DNA of 64,000 bases, taken from contig JAUJYZ010000781.1 of the NCBI GenBank assembly GCA_033675265.1, positions 310,001 through 374,000 of the forward strand, in the 5' to 3' direction. A program made the translations under genes and the position numbers. The stretch comes from Actinostola sp. cb2023. Its lineage: Eukaryota; Cnidaria; Anthozoa; Actiniaria; Actinostolidae. Below are positions 13,133 to 24,800 of this stretch, in pieces. Each line of letters begins with the position of its first letter. The first letter of the stretch is position 1. The notes beneath the pieces were generated by a model. That model saw only the letters and a program-made list of their open reading frames with translations, had not been told where the DNA came from and searched no databases.

Positions 13133-13360
13133 ATACAGCTATTTCAAAAAAAGGTTGTCGGAGCCGGCGATATATATCTAGGAGATTACAAAACCGATTA
13201 AAAACACTGGTAATGTTTAATGAATCAAGTAAATTATAACGACCCTATAGGTCCATAACGTTCAATCCATGTGAGGAGTTTGTGCATTCAGACAAAACTT
13301 GCCTTTCGCATATCGCCTTTCGCCTGTGGCTCCGACAACGTTTTTTGAAATAGCTGTATA
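13133..13360. repeat. Hairpin element, ACGTTGT-tip family
   Basis: The left end ATACAGCTATTTCAAAAAAA with GGTTGTCGGAGCC is mirrored by GGCTCCGACAACGTTTTTTG with AAATAGCTGTAT on the right. The loop is about 150 bp and the interior is unrelated to other members. Confidence 0.75.
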
Positions 13361-13419
13361 TTATATTATACTGCTATCAGCAATACACATGAATATATAT
13401 ATTACACTGCTATCAGCAA

Positions 13420-13700
13420 TACAGCCCTTTGCAAAAATTATGTAAATCAATTCAAATATATCAGTATATCCATATATCGGTTGCATTATGGGTAATACTA
13501 TTTTAGAGTTTTTCCACAAAATATGCAGCAGAGACTTACAAACAACAAACTAGAGACTAAATTGCATAACATTCTAGAGTTTCACCAATGTTGCTCACGT
13601 GAAACATCATTTAGGGGACTTTTTCAATTACCCATAATGCACCCGATATATGGATATACTGATATACTTGATTTACAGAGTTTTTGCAAAGGGCTGTACA
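13420..13700. repeat. Inverted repeat with TACAGCCCTTTGCAAAAA ends
   Basis: The left arm TACAGCCCTTTGCAAAAA...ATATCAGTATATCCATATAT is mirrored at about 13625-13700. A single related end (ATACTGATATACTTGG...TTTTTGCAAAAGGCTGTA) occurs near 38583-38630 in AGXT intron 1. AT dinucleotide and CTGCTATCAGCAATACAC direct repeats flank it (13370-13800). Confidence 0.7.
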
Positions 13701-13705
13701 CATGA

Positions 13706-13739
<34 letters not shown>

Positions 13740-13800
13740 TTATACTGCTATCAGCAATACACATGAATATATATATATTATACTGCTATCGGCAATACAC

Positions 13801-16660
13801 CTGAAGTTATCTCATATCATACTGTCAGAGCTATAAATACCTGCCACATGAAATATTTATGCCCCACTATAATTGAAGCTTTAGTGCGAATAGTATAGAG
13901 GCCAAAGGTAACCGCAGTTGCCTGAAGTCATAGATATAACACCGAGATATCCAATATTTGCAAAGCGGTTAATATGCATCTCGGCTGACAGGGCTGGACT
14001 GACCCATCAGTTACCTTCATAAAACTAATAAATGTTTTAATAGATACAATCGTACAAAAACGGTAAGCCAAACAAAGACTTAGTTTATTTTACGTTGAAG
14101 GCAGAAGGATCACTCAGTACCACCTATAGGTAAGATTACCAGTAATTACTCTAACTTACATTGTTTTCTTTTTTCACAAACTCGTAGAAAATGTATTGCC
14201 TTTTTAACTGATATTACTTAAGAAAACTGTATTCTTCCAGGCCAGTTTTGCAATGTCCAGTACAGTTATATGTAATGGCAGTGTTGGTCAATGAATCACG
14301 ACTCTGACCCAGGTGACAAGAATTACTTGTTTCAATACGAAATAAGGACGTTTTTTAACCACACTAGCATCAGTGGATGATAAAGTACAGGCAGAAGGCT
14401 GCAGGTGCTTTGAGAGTTTTAATTAACTTTATGTCAAACGGTTTCGGTAAACAACGTTTTTGAATTTAATCGGCCAGGAGGAAACTCTTGATATCTGCTC
14501 GTCAGCGAAGTCAAGCAAAGTGCAACATGGATTGAGAAATGGTTATTAGTAGTTTTATGAGATCGGTCTTTGAGCTTGTTATACCAACAGTGAGATTGGT
14601 AATTAAACCCCTTACCAACTACCTCCTACTGTGCCTATTAGAATTAGTAACGTTTACGACGTCTTTCCCCTTTTTCCTTGTCGCCTTTTGCTGTTGTTTC
14701 GCGGTAATCTCTTAGGCTCGCTCTCTTGTCGCTGTTTACTTGTATTACAAGGACAATAATTCTCTATCTCAGAGATATAGAGTCCAATACCGCATACCCT
14801 TTAATCATATTGGTGCTCGTGTATATATGTATTTTAAAGCATAACAACAGCGACTTACTGCTGTTCCCGCAGTTGAACCAATTACTGGACGACGACGACA
14901 AATAGCTCCGCGTAGAAGTGATCAAATGAACCAATGATTTGCGAAGAAGCCGATTAACATGTACTATTCTCAAGCGCAGCCAAACACGAATGATTCCGTT
15001 ATTGTCTCATGAATTTAGTCATTGCGCCGTTATATTGATATTTTCGAATTCTCTATTGCCAATCGGTATTGGGGCATCATTTTCATTAGGTCCCCTAGCA
15101 GGGGGCAGCGACTTCCTTGTTTCGTAGGATCTCAGTTTCGAAGAAGTCTAACTGAAGAAACAGGAAGAGAATAGAAAGAGAATAGGGTGCATTGTCGATT
15201 GTGATGGCCATACAATTCATACACATATTCGTCGCTTCTGTTCCTTGGCTAGATATTGTTGCCTTCTTGCCACGTCAATGAATTGTTTGATGACATTCAT
15301 GTACTGATTCTTTTATTTAATTAACCAATAAACGCGGTGCAGATGCGTAATATACCTTTGTACACTCGAACAGTCTTGTGAATGATTCTCGATACGGCGA
15401 AGAACAGTTCAAACTGCCAACGTTTGTAAGGTATGTCAATAATCTCGCAATAATATTACAGCATCATGATAAATAGCAACGTTATGTTGGCTAAAATAAC
15501 GCTCTTGATCATTGAACTTACTCGATACCTTCCTTGTTCTCAATTATTTTTTTGCGAAAATGTTCGCGAAAAAAATAAATAATAATAATAACATTCTTAA
15601 TTAAAAGCACTAAATATTGATCTCAGTGCGTTTTACAACTGAGTGAAAGTCAAATAAATAAAATTATAACTAAAATATAAAATATAAATCGAAATTCGCC
15701 AGAAAAAATATTGTTAATCATAAGCGCTCCGTTTTATGCTTTGGCATCCGTTTCTTCGTGAAAAGGTAAACAAACAAAAACACTCCTAAATATGAAGTTT
15801 CATGAATGTAAGTACCGATAGAAATACGTAGTACACCATGATAGATCAAATCCAAGCTTATTCGACGGCTTGATGGCCAATAAGTGAGGATGCTTCACAT
15901 CATATTGCGTGAATTGTCCTCGAGTGTTATCTGTCAGACCATCGATTTACATGTATTATTCCGCTGCACTGTATTTGTTTATTTTTATGTCTTGGTTGCC
16001 AAATTTGCTCAGTTATTCTCAAGCTACTGTGAAATACGCGTGCATATTTGGCGCCGGTCTTCACCTTGTGTAGTAAAATGACGCACGAGTGGAATAACAA
16101 ATGAAGGTTATTTCGTGGCATTTTAGGCAGCGTTCTTCCATTGCTCGGATCGGACCAATATCTGGTACTTTCGCTGAGAACACTCATTCAAACACATCAA
16201 GTCTAGAACAAACCGCTAAAGCCTGGTCTACTCCAACTGACGGAAACATAAGCGCAAGCACAAGAGGCCTTATGTCACTGTGATAATGGACATTGCGAAG
16301 CACATATTTTCCATGTCTTGTGCACGCGACTATGCTGGCGTAGGGCCCATTTTCACGACATAACTCTTGCCGTTTGTGCTTGCGCCGCTAGTGAAGTCAT
16401 GGTTTAAACGGTACTCTGCACATTGTCGCTTTAAAGAGGCTAAAAGACCTCGTCAGTCCTAAGTCCTAAGTCCCAAGTCCACCAGTCTTTTGTTCCTCAG
16501 TAGGTAAATAAATCGTTTATGTGTTTATTTAGTGGACTTAAATTTTCAACGCGTCTGGTGTTTACCCCATATGATTATTATTATTTTATTAAATAAAATG
16601 TTTACCCCATAATGTTTACCCCATAATGTTTACCACATACGTAATCTTACTGATTTTTGC
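13801..16660. other. Intergenic, no gene recognised
   Basis: No exon-like frames with domain signal. Around 16220-16285 there is AGCCTGGTCTACTCCAACTG, resembling the end of the element at 41790-41995 (AGCCTGGTCCTCACTAGCGA). Around 16460-16490 the word AAGTCCTAAGTCC is repeated, and TGTTTACCCCATA is repeated near 16560-16635. Confidence 0.45.
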
Positions 16661-17035
16661 ACAGGAAACCCAGGCTATGTATCTGTGCTGGGTATTTGGT
16701 AAGAATGTATGTGGCCTTTACGTAAATTATAGTAAAATACAGTAAATGAATGATAGCTTCTAAATAAAGTGTATTTCACATGTACATACGGTCTTGTCTT
16801 CATTTTTCCTCGTTTCGGATGATTTTGACGTGTTTTGGCAGCTCTAACTCTCCCCTCCATAAATAATGGGTGAATTTAGGGGAGAGTTAGAGCTGCCAAA
16901 ACACGTCAAAATCGTCCGAAACGAGGAAAAAAGCTATCATTCATTCACTGTATTTTACTATAATTTACGTAAAGCCGGGGCCACATACATTCTTACCAAA
17001 TACCCAGCACAGATACATAGCCTGGGTTTCCTGTG
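16661..17035. repeat. Long fold-back bounded by ACAGGAAACCCAGG
   Basis: The left end ACAGGAAACCCAGGCTATGT is mirrored by ACATAGCCTGGGTTTCCTGT on the right. The inner arm, CCTCGTTTCGGATGATTTTG with CGTGTTTTGGCAGCTC, is mirrored around about 16860. The arms total about 180 bp and are nearly perfect except for one gap. It shares its outer motif with several other elements (31632-31998, 63774-63863). Confidence 0.85.
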
Positions 17036-17711
17036 ATTTTTGTTACAAATCCAGAACTTGTTTTAAGAGACTAAAACGTACGATCGATTAGATCTTGCAT
17101 AAGGGTATGTAATAAATGCTATAAATCGCAAAAGGATATATGAGCTGCTGAAAAAATCGCTTGTTCTTCAAACCTTGGAATTTGGACATTCATTGGACAT
17201 AATTAGTTGGAAAGTTTCAATCCAAGGTTTTGGGTGTTTCTTGGTGCTACAGTCTGCATTGTATTCTTGGTTAGGTTTCTTTGTATGCAGGGTATTGTTT
17301 TGGTTCAAGTTCATTCTTCTCGTTCTTTGTGTTCATTGTCTAACGTCCTCTGGTGTTCTGCAACACCAAGAAACCTCCCAAGTTTCTGCAATCACAGACA
17401 AATGGTGATGATTATTCCTTTTTACAATTTACTATTTCAAATAAGACAACGTTTCTGAAAACAGGTGTAAGCAACGTTTTCACAATCACAACAGTTCGAT
17501 TGTTAGAATAATTGCATTGGGTAATAATCAATTTTTAAATGAAAATAATTCAACAGTAAAACGCTAAATTACCATCCTTTACCCTCCTACATCTATTATT
17601 ATTATTAAAAATAACATTCTTTGAAATATTCCTTGCGGAGCCGAGAGATTTCGTTAACTTCATCATTTGGTAAAGTTATATACCTTTCCTTGTATCTCTA
17701 TGCACAGGAAT

Positions 17712-17855
17712 TATGTGGGAAAGTTACGGTACCGCGCCTTGCCGTATTGAAAGAGTTTGATTGGATGAGATGCATCTACACGCTTTTTGATTGGTTTAGA
17801 AAGGAAGCCATTTGAGTGTCACGGTACCGTAGGTTTCCCACTCGTACGAAAACGA
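17712..17855. mobile_element. MITE, family GTCGTTTTCGTATGAGTGGG
   Basis: The right end TTTCCCACTCGTACGAAAAC is complete; the left end is eroded to GTGGGAAAGTTACGGTACCG. The interior (TTGAAAGAGTTTGATTGGAT, AGAAAGGAAGCCATTTGAGT) matches, inverted, the copy at 63048-63215. These two form one subfamily of a group with copies at 23736, 28347, 29661, 31372 and 47544. Confidence 0.8.
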
Positions 17856-18529
17856 CTACTGTAATGCATCGGATTGATACTGATACTAGCTACCGCTACT
17901 TGTAATAATACTAACAATATAGAACCTTATAAAATGATAAAGTTACAAAAATATATACAATAAAAATACAATAGCATTAGAGAACTATATAATCAAATTA
18001 TCTATCTTTTCTTTAGATCTAATATAACAAAAATAGCGGAAATAGTAAATACCCATTTATATAATAATTATGATATAACGCGCGCTCTGATTTGCAAAAG
18101 GATGCGTATTCCGCATGCTCTGAGAGCACACAGCACGCGCGCGCAGATATTCAAACATTTCGATTTCGTTGGATTTTTTAAAACGTACCATTTTAGAGAA
18201 GATGTTTTCTTGGTTATTTATGACCTATAATATGATGGGTATTGGAAGGCTACAAATCGAGAAAAAAAGAGTTTTGTTTTCAAAATAAAACGTTCGGCAC
18301 GTGAATATGCAAATTAGCTCGAAATTTTAAGATACATTCGTGAAAAGAAGATTGACTCGTAAAAGGTAGTTAAAACACCTACATTGGTCTTATTTTCCGT
18401 CCGACAACTGACATGCATGCCTACTGGCTATCGAAGTTTAAATTTTTAAAGTTACGGCAAGTCAAAGTGATCCATATTTCTATAAATTTTGCCGCGTTTG
18501 TCCCAATTCAAAATGGCGGACGACAGCGT

Positions 18530-18990
18530 GAAGTGGCTTATTATCAACCTCTAATTAGCCACTACCAAATCGAGCAGGGGACTGGGAATGAGTTTATTAG
18601 AATTAATGTAATTACGAAATTAAGTTTATGACATGAAAGAGCATGTTGAAATTAGCATCTGTGCAAAGTTTGATGTGATTTGGGCGAATTCTGTCGGAAT
18701 TAAAAACTTTTGAAACTGTGTTGTCCAGCGAAAAATTTTACAGTGAATGTATGGTTTGGATGGACAACGTATAAAAAATGTACAGAGTTTGTATGGGAAA
18801 ATAGACATCTTTGATGCCCTCAAAACATCGTCAATATTAAGCCGAAGTTCACCAAACTTTGCAGGCTAGCTAAGTTGATCTGCTCTCTCAGAAAATGATG
18901 CCCTACAATTTTACTAGTATCAAATTGAATTAATTTTTTACGGACTTGGTACCAGTCCCCTGCTCGATTTGGAAGTGGCTAATTATCAAC
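18530..18990. repeat. Inverted element with AATCGAGCAGGGGACTGG arms
   Basis: TAGCCACTACCAAATCGAGC with AGGGGACTGG (about 18557-18590) is mirrored by CCAGTCCCCTGCTCGATTTG (about 18953-18972). Flanking direct copies of GTGGCTTATTATCAACCTC and GTGGCTAATTATCAACCTC lie on both sides. The arms are related to the ends of the 33308-36462 element (GTGAAGGACTGGGAACGAG). Confidence 0.6.
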
Positions 18991-21844
18991 CTCAAATATG
19001 CCGAAATCGGCTCCTTTGATGTCACGAGACAAGACGCAGCGACCATGTTGGTGGTATATACAAACAAGAGAACCTAATCAGAGATGCTTTCTTATCGGGC
19101 ACCAACATGGCCGCCATGTCGTCACGTGCAATCCACCAATAGTTGGTTTACAAATTTGATCTGGAATGATGCATCAACAAATAGTTTAAACAAATAATAC
19201 TATTTCAAAAAGTTCTGACAATGAAAAACAATGAGGTCCAGGGGGTACTCAGGGGCGATACCTTAATATATATATATATACATAATTTAACAGGAACACC
19301 CAGTATATCCAAGGGCTAGTTTAATAGAGTCCATGTAATATCCAATATCCAATATCCAATAAAATACTCATGGGTAAAAACAATTGACCGACCTCACTAC
19401 CCCCCGAGAAGCAAAATTTAAACCCCAAAATAAGTAATCGCGAGGGAAGGGATTGGGTCTTTTACTAATTATTTTGCTTACTTGGTTTTTATATAATTAA
19501 TTGAGTGTAATCGGTCGATAATTAAACCCATGTACACACCTTGCTCCTTCCATTAGTTATTGATCGGTATCGTACTATGGCGGCGTGGCGAACTGTGTAT
19601 ATGGCACTAAAGTACTAGAAAAACGAAATCTAAAAAAAAGATATGTTATTATTTATTGGTTGTGAAAGTATGGTAAAGTAATGATTAATTAACTATAATT
19701 ACATAAACCTGTTTTCAGAAACATAAAAATATGAAATATAAAATATAAAAATGAATAATTATCAGAAACTTGGCAAATACAATTATTCTATTTTTGAGGT
19801 CTCCTCCGCATCTAACTTCGAGTTACTGCATTTATTTCTGCTTGAGTAATCTGCTTAATTCCACGCTAATTATTCCTTTTTTATTTTACTCTTTACTAAG
19901 TTTCTCAAAACAGGTGTATATGTGAACATTGAAAACAATAAAAATAAACAAATATTATCATTGTTCCTTTTAAAATAGACTAAAAACAAGATTCCTTTAT
20001 TAAATGGTATTACAAAATATATAATTCATTTGTCAACACGTTAGATATTCAAGACCGCATTGAATTGATCGCTTTAATAGGACAATCAAAGAAGCTCGAA
20101 TTCCACGCTGGGGTGGCTTTGTGGGGGAGGCTTGGAAGTAAGCGACAATCTAACGAGATCACAATCAAGACAATAACATAACTACATCCTATTCATGGGT
20201 CTTGACCGGCTTGACCACCACTGATCCAAACGGCCTATTAGAATCATTCATACTGTAGACACTAACTCTAGATATTTGATATATAAGATATACATTTTTC
20301 TTTAGTTATTTTGGATAGGCATTCAAATGTGAACGATAATACTGAGAAACTAGTCCTGGTATTACTGGTTGGATCACATCAGTTTGAAATGCACTTGTTT
20401 TTCCCAATTAAAACAATTGTAAATTCCAAGCCCCATAGATTTCAGACAAAAAAACAAACAGTGATAAATATCTGGGTAGTATGACTACTGAGAAAGCCAA
20501 TTCCTCCCTGGTATTACTAGTTGGATGACATCAATAGAATTGACCTTATGACATCGCCCGGTTTAAAATATTTGTTTTTCTCCATTAAAAATAATGCAAA
20601 TCCCAGGCTCACAAAAAATCAACAAGTATCAATATCGGGGTAGTATGACTACTTGCGAACAACAACACAAGAGAGAGATATGTAGAACATATTGAGAAAT
20701 GACCACAAATTGCTGAAACCAAAACATACTCTAATATTATGTAAATGGTTGCGATAACGACCCTTTTCACTTGACAAAGCCAGTGGTTTGATTTTCTAGA
20801 CTGAAGTGCGCCAAACATGAAGCTGGAATTTGATGGAATCTCTTCCCTAAATCCATGACCATAATTGAAAATCACTTCAGAGTATTTTACTTCATTGGCG
20901 CACTAAGTGATTTCAGTAAGGATAATTACAATCAATTGTAAAAACATTACAAGCAAATCTAGTGTAGAAAACTACCTTGTGGACTTTTACCTTCGCTTGT
21001 GTTACAGGTACATCCATTTTTACTTAAGAAAACGTTGAAAATGTAAAATAGGGTCGAAGACTGTGCACCTATACCGAGGAGAATAATATAAGCAGAGGGA
21101 ATTTGGTTTACCTTGTTATCACAGTCTAAACGAAAACTGCGAGAATTATTGTTCGAACTGGGTTCTCAAAGTGTGACGATGGGGAAATTAATGCATCCGT
21201 GGAGGGTTTGCATTCAATTATTTGTTATACAAAAGCTGAATACTTTTCATAATTGCCCTTCAGGCAAAATTCCAATATATGAAATATAGCCGTATATACA
21301 ATAAAATCCGTTCTATGAAAAAAAGATGATTAAAAAAAAAAAGTGCTCCATTTCGGCTGCGACTAGATATAGTCTAATAGAATAATCCTTGGCTATTATA
21401 CTCCCTTGAATTGTATATAACATCGTTATTCTATTGGGTGTTTGTTTATTGTTTGTACATTAGTAGCTCCAGTGTCCACTATCTAAACGTTCAAGATCTA
21501 CTCTAATTATCTTTGATTTAAGGAATGCCGGCTGTTGTGGCTCAAGTTTAGCCAAGAGATTACTTAGTACTGTGTTTGGTCAGCATTTTAAAAATTACGC
21601 TATTATTATAAAAGAAACCCACATAAAAGTCGATTGCATTTCCTATTGGTGAAGAAATCCCGGGTAAGGAATTAGCGGTTTTTGGTTTGTCGATCTAACT
21701 TAAAACGTAAAAGGCTTTGCCACCAGCATTATGATTCGTCAATGATCAGAATTGCCATAAGCCTGCTTTGATCAGTTGACTGGGTTCCTTGAATGTTTCT
21801 CTTAAACGTCAATCATACCAATAACACCAACATTCCCTTTTCAG
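18991..21844. other. Intergenic upstream of the channel gene
   Basis: No gene recognised. Contents: an inverted pair around ACCAACATGG (about 19045-19120), an ATATCCAAT tandem near 19336-19362, and an imperfect tandem duplication of about 160 bp at about 20355-20660 (GGTAGTATGACTACT and TTGTTTTTC recur). The sequence just before the first coding exon, a pyrimidine-rich tract ending TTTTCAG at 21844, looks like a splice acceptor. A 5' non-coding exon may therefore lie in this stretch. Confidence 0.45.
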
Positions 21845-21856
21845 AGTTCAAGTATC

Positions 21857-24800
21857 ATGGCTGGCCTATCGAAAACGTTAGTGCTCCTGGCGTTCTCACT
21901 TTGCCTCTCTGGAATATCATCCTTGGAATCGAAGACGTCTCGGCGATCCAACACACCCACTGACAAGAAAACTTCTGAATCCTTTCACTTGAAATCTCGA
22001 AACGTCTTCGCCGAATCGGATCCAATTTCCTCGCCAAGCGAGAATCAGTCAATAACTTCTGGAAAGATGCTGACTGCTGCACAATTATCCAAGAACACGC
22101 TGGATGAAAAGTGTTCAAATGGTTTACCTCTCGCTGCTACGTGGGAGTATTACGGCCCATACGCAAAACCTTTGAAAAATAAAACCTTAGGTCTAGGAGT
22201 GGAGGGGATCTTCCCTCATCTTGTCAATCAAATGTTAAAAGTTTGCTGCAATCAAAATACTAAGGTGATCAAAGGCAAAATAGTCTACTCTATCATTAAG
22301 CTTGAAGGGGAACTGGACGATCCAAACTCTGCGTACGATCTAACTTTTCCCATCACTGGGGTAAATATCGATGAGACGACGTTTAAAGACATGGTATATA
22401 TTCCCATAGTCGAGGCACCCAGGATCGCTATGCTTGTTCTGGACAAAGAAGGTGCTGAGAAAACGTCACAGTTACTAGGAACCGTTACAAAGGCATGGCC
22501 AATACTCGTGTTCATCCTTGTGGCAGCAACACTCTCTGGAATTATTATATGGGCACTGGTAAGTTGGACGTCTTTTTCATTGTATACTATAACGAGCCAC
22601 AACTCCTTATAGTTACCAGCCAAAGGCAGGAAATTTTGCCGGCATATTTTAGATTCCTTTCGACACCACAGATGACCACAACTAATATGATACCATCCCT
22701 ATAAAGTACATGAAGGTTAAACAAAGGCGACAAAATGATTGATGTCCATAAAATCATTATAAAAGGAAAATTGTAAATTTCGGCCGTATTATTACATTGT
22801 ATACATATATACGAGGATCGACATGTTGGTGGGACTCCAATGATATACAAATGATAAAGGAATCTTTAAATACGCACCCCAGAGCACCAGAGAGTAGACA
22901 TCGCTGGATGTGCTTCGTTTAATACAGCTCTGATATGCGAAATCTGTACACGTATACTTTTCCGTTCGCATAGCTGCCCATTTTAATCATTGAAATATTC
23001 CAATTATACAATATTGCAAAAAGGACTATTTTCGTTCATGTTATCGTTCATTTACGGCCGGATTGCTACTTAATTATTCAATGAATTATAGATTATATCA
23101 GTTATAAGTATATGAGTATATTTTCAGTCTTGTCGGCATTTCTAGATTATAAGAATCTCTACTGTGGTAACAGCACAGCACTGATTTATCAGTATAAACT
23201 GATTCCCAGCTCAGCAGAGATGCAGTTTGGTGTGACATGATTGTTAGGCTGATTTATCAGTATAAACTGATTCCCAGCTCAGTAGAGATGCAGTTTGGCA
23301 GTGTTACATGACAATAATACCTCTAGAAACAAAAATAATATACATATAGACTGTACATGTAAATATGAACAGAATATTGAGCATTTTATAGTCGGCATCA
23401 AGAAGACAAGATATTGAAATTCGTTCAAGCGAGCCGTGACGTCACACTGGTAGGTATGATTGAATGGAAATGTTAATCCGAGAACAATAGAGTCACCCCC
23501 TCCCTCCTGGTTCTATCGTACTTACAGCAGACATCTTGGATCAGTGTCTTTGGTTTGTAAATTGAATCGGTTAAGAACCTTACATGCTGACCGCTCTAAA
23601 TAGCCATAGCAATCCACCAATCTAGTAGTCAAAGGGTTTAGATATCTTTAGAACTAGAAAAGTGAACTCTTGTTACACTTTTTACAGCGGACATCTTGGA
23701 TATGTCTTTGGTTTGACTTCGGTGTAACGAACCTTAGGGTCGTTTTCGTAAATGAGCATGGGAAGTAGTTACGGTACGGTTTGTGCCGTGACCGTGTCGT
23801 GTCCAAGCATTCTGATTGGTTGAGTAATGATTTTGCGCGCTGTGATTGGTTGATTACAACGTCTTCGATTCCGTACCGTGACCGTAACTCCGTGCCGTAG
23901 GTTTCCCACTCATACGAAAACGACTCTATTGCTAATTTTAAAAATAGCCAAAACAATTCATTGATATATGCCAGATTCATCGATCAGCCAATCCAGTAGT
24001 CAGATGAACGAAGTGATTGATAGAGAGAAATTAATTTAGTTGTGAGGTTTTTACACCGAGATAAACCCCTCGTGGTGTTGGTATCCCGCGTGGAAACAAA
24101 AGTAAAACTGGCTCTGGAACTTTTGTCGGCGATGTCCTATGCGAGATTTCCATTGACTGCACTAGTACTTGAATGAATGAATGAATGAATGAATGAATGA
24201 ATGAATGAATGAATGAATGAATGAATGAATGAATGAATAATTAAAAAGAAAGAAAATAAGCGACCTATCAAGCAAGCTGTCTTTATTCAATGAATCGGTC
24301 GGTCACTAAATCGGTCAAATCAGTCAATCCATCTAATCGTCAAACCGGCAGGAATCAAATTAACACAATCAGTCATTTTTTTAAATAAGTCAGACTATAT
24401 ATTAAATCACAATTATGATTTCAGGATCGCCTGAAAAACCCTGACGAATTTCCACGTCCGTTCATTAGTGGAACATGGGAAGGTTTTTGGTGGGCTTTCG
24501 TCACCATGACAACTGTGGGGTAAGTGACGTATTAGAGTTACAGTCGAACCTCCCGTAAGCGACCACCCAAAATGTTAAGCCATGTGGTCGCTTACGGGAG
24601 GTGGTCGCTTACGAGAGGTTCCAACTATAGTGATTTGACTTAATTGGAAACTTTTGGTATTTTGGAAATCTGGTCGCTTACGAGAGGTGGTCGGCTTACG
24701 AGAGTGGTCGCAACCGGAGGTTCGTTTTCAACTGTATTTACAATCCCTTGCAAAAGGCTTGACACCCCCTACACAAAATAGCATGCCTACCACAAATATA

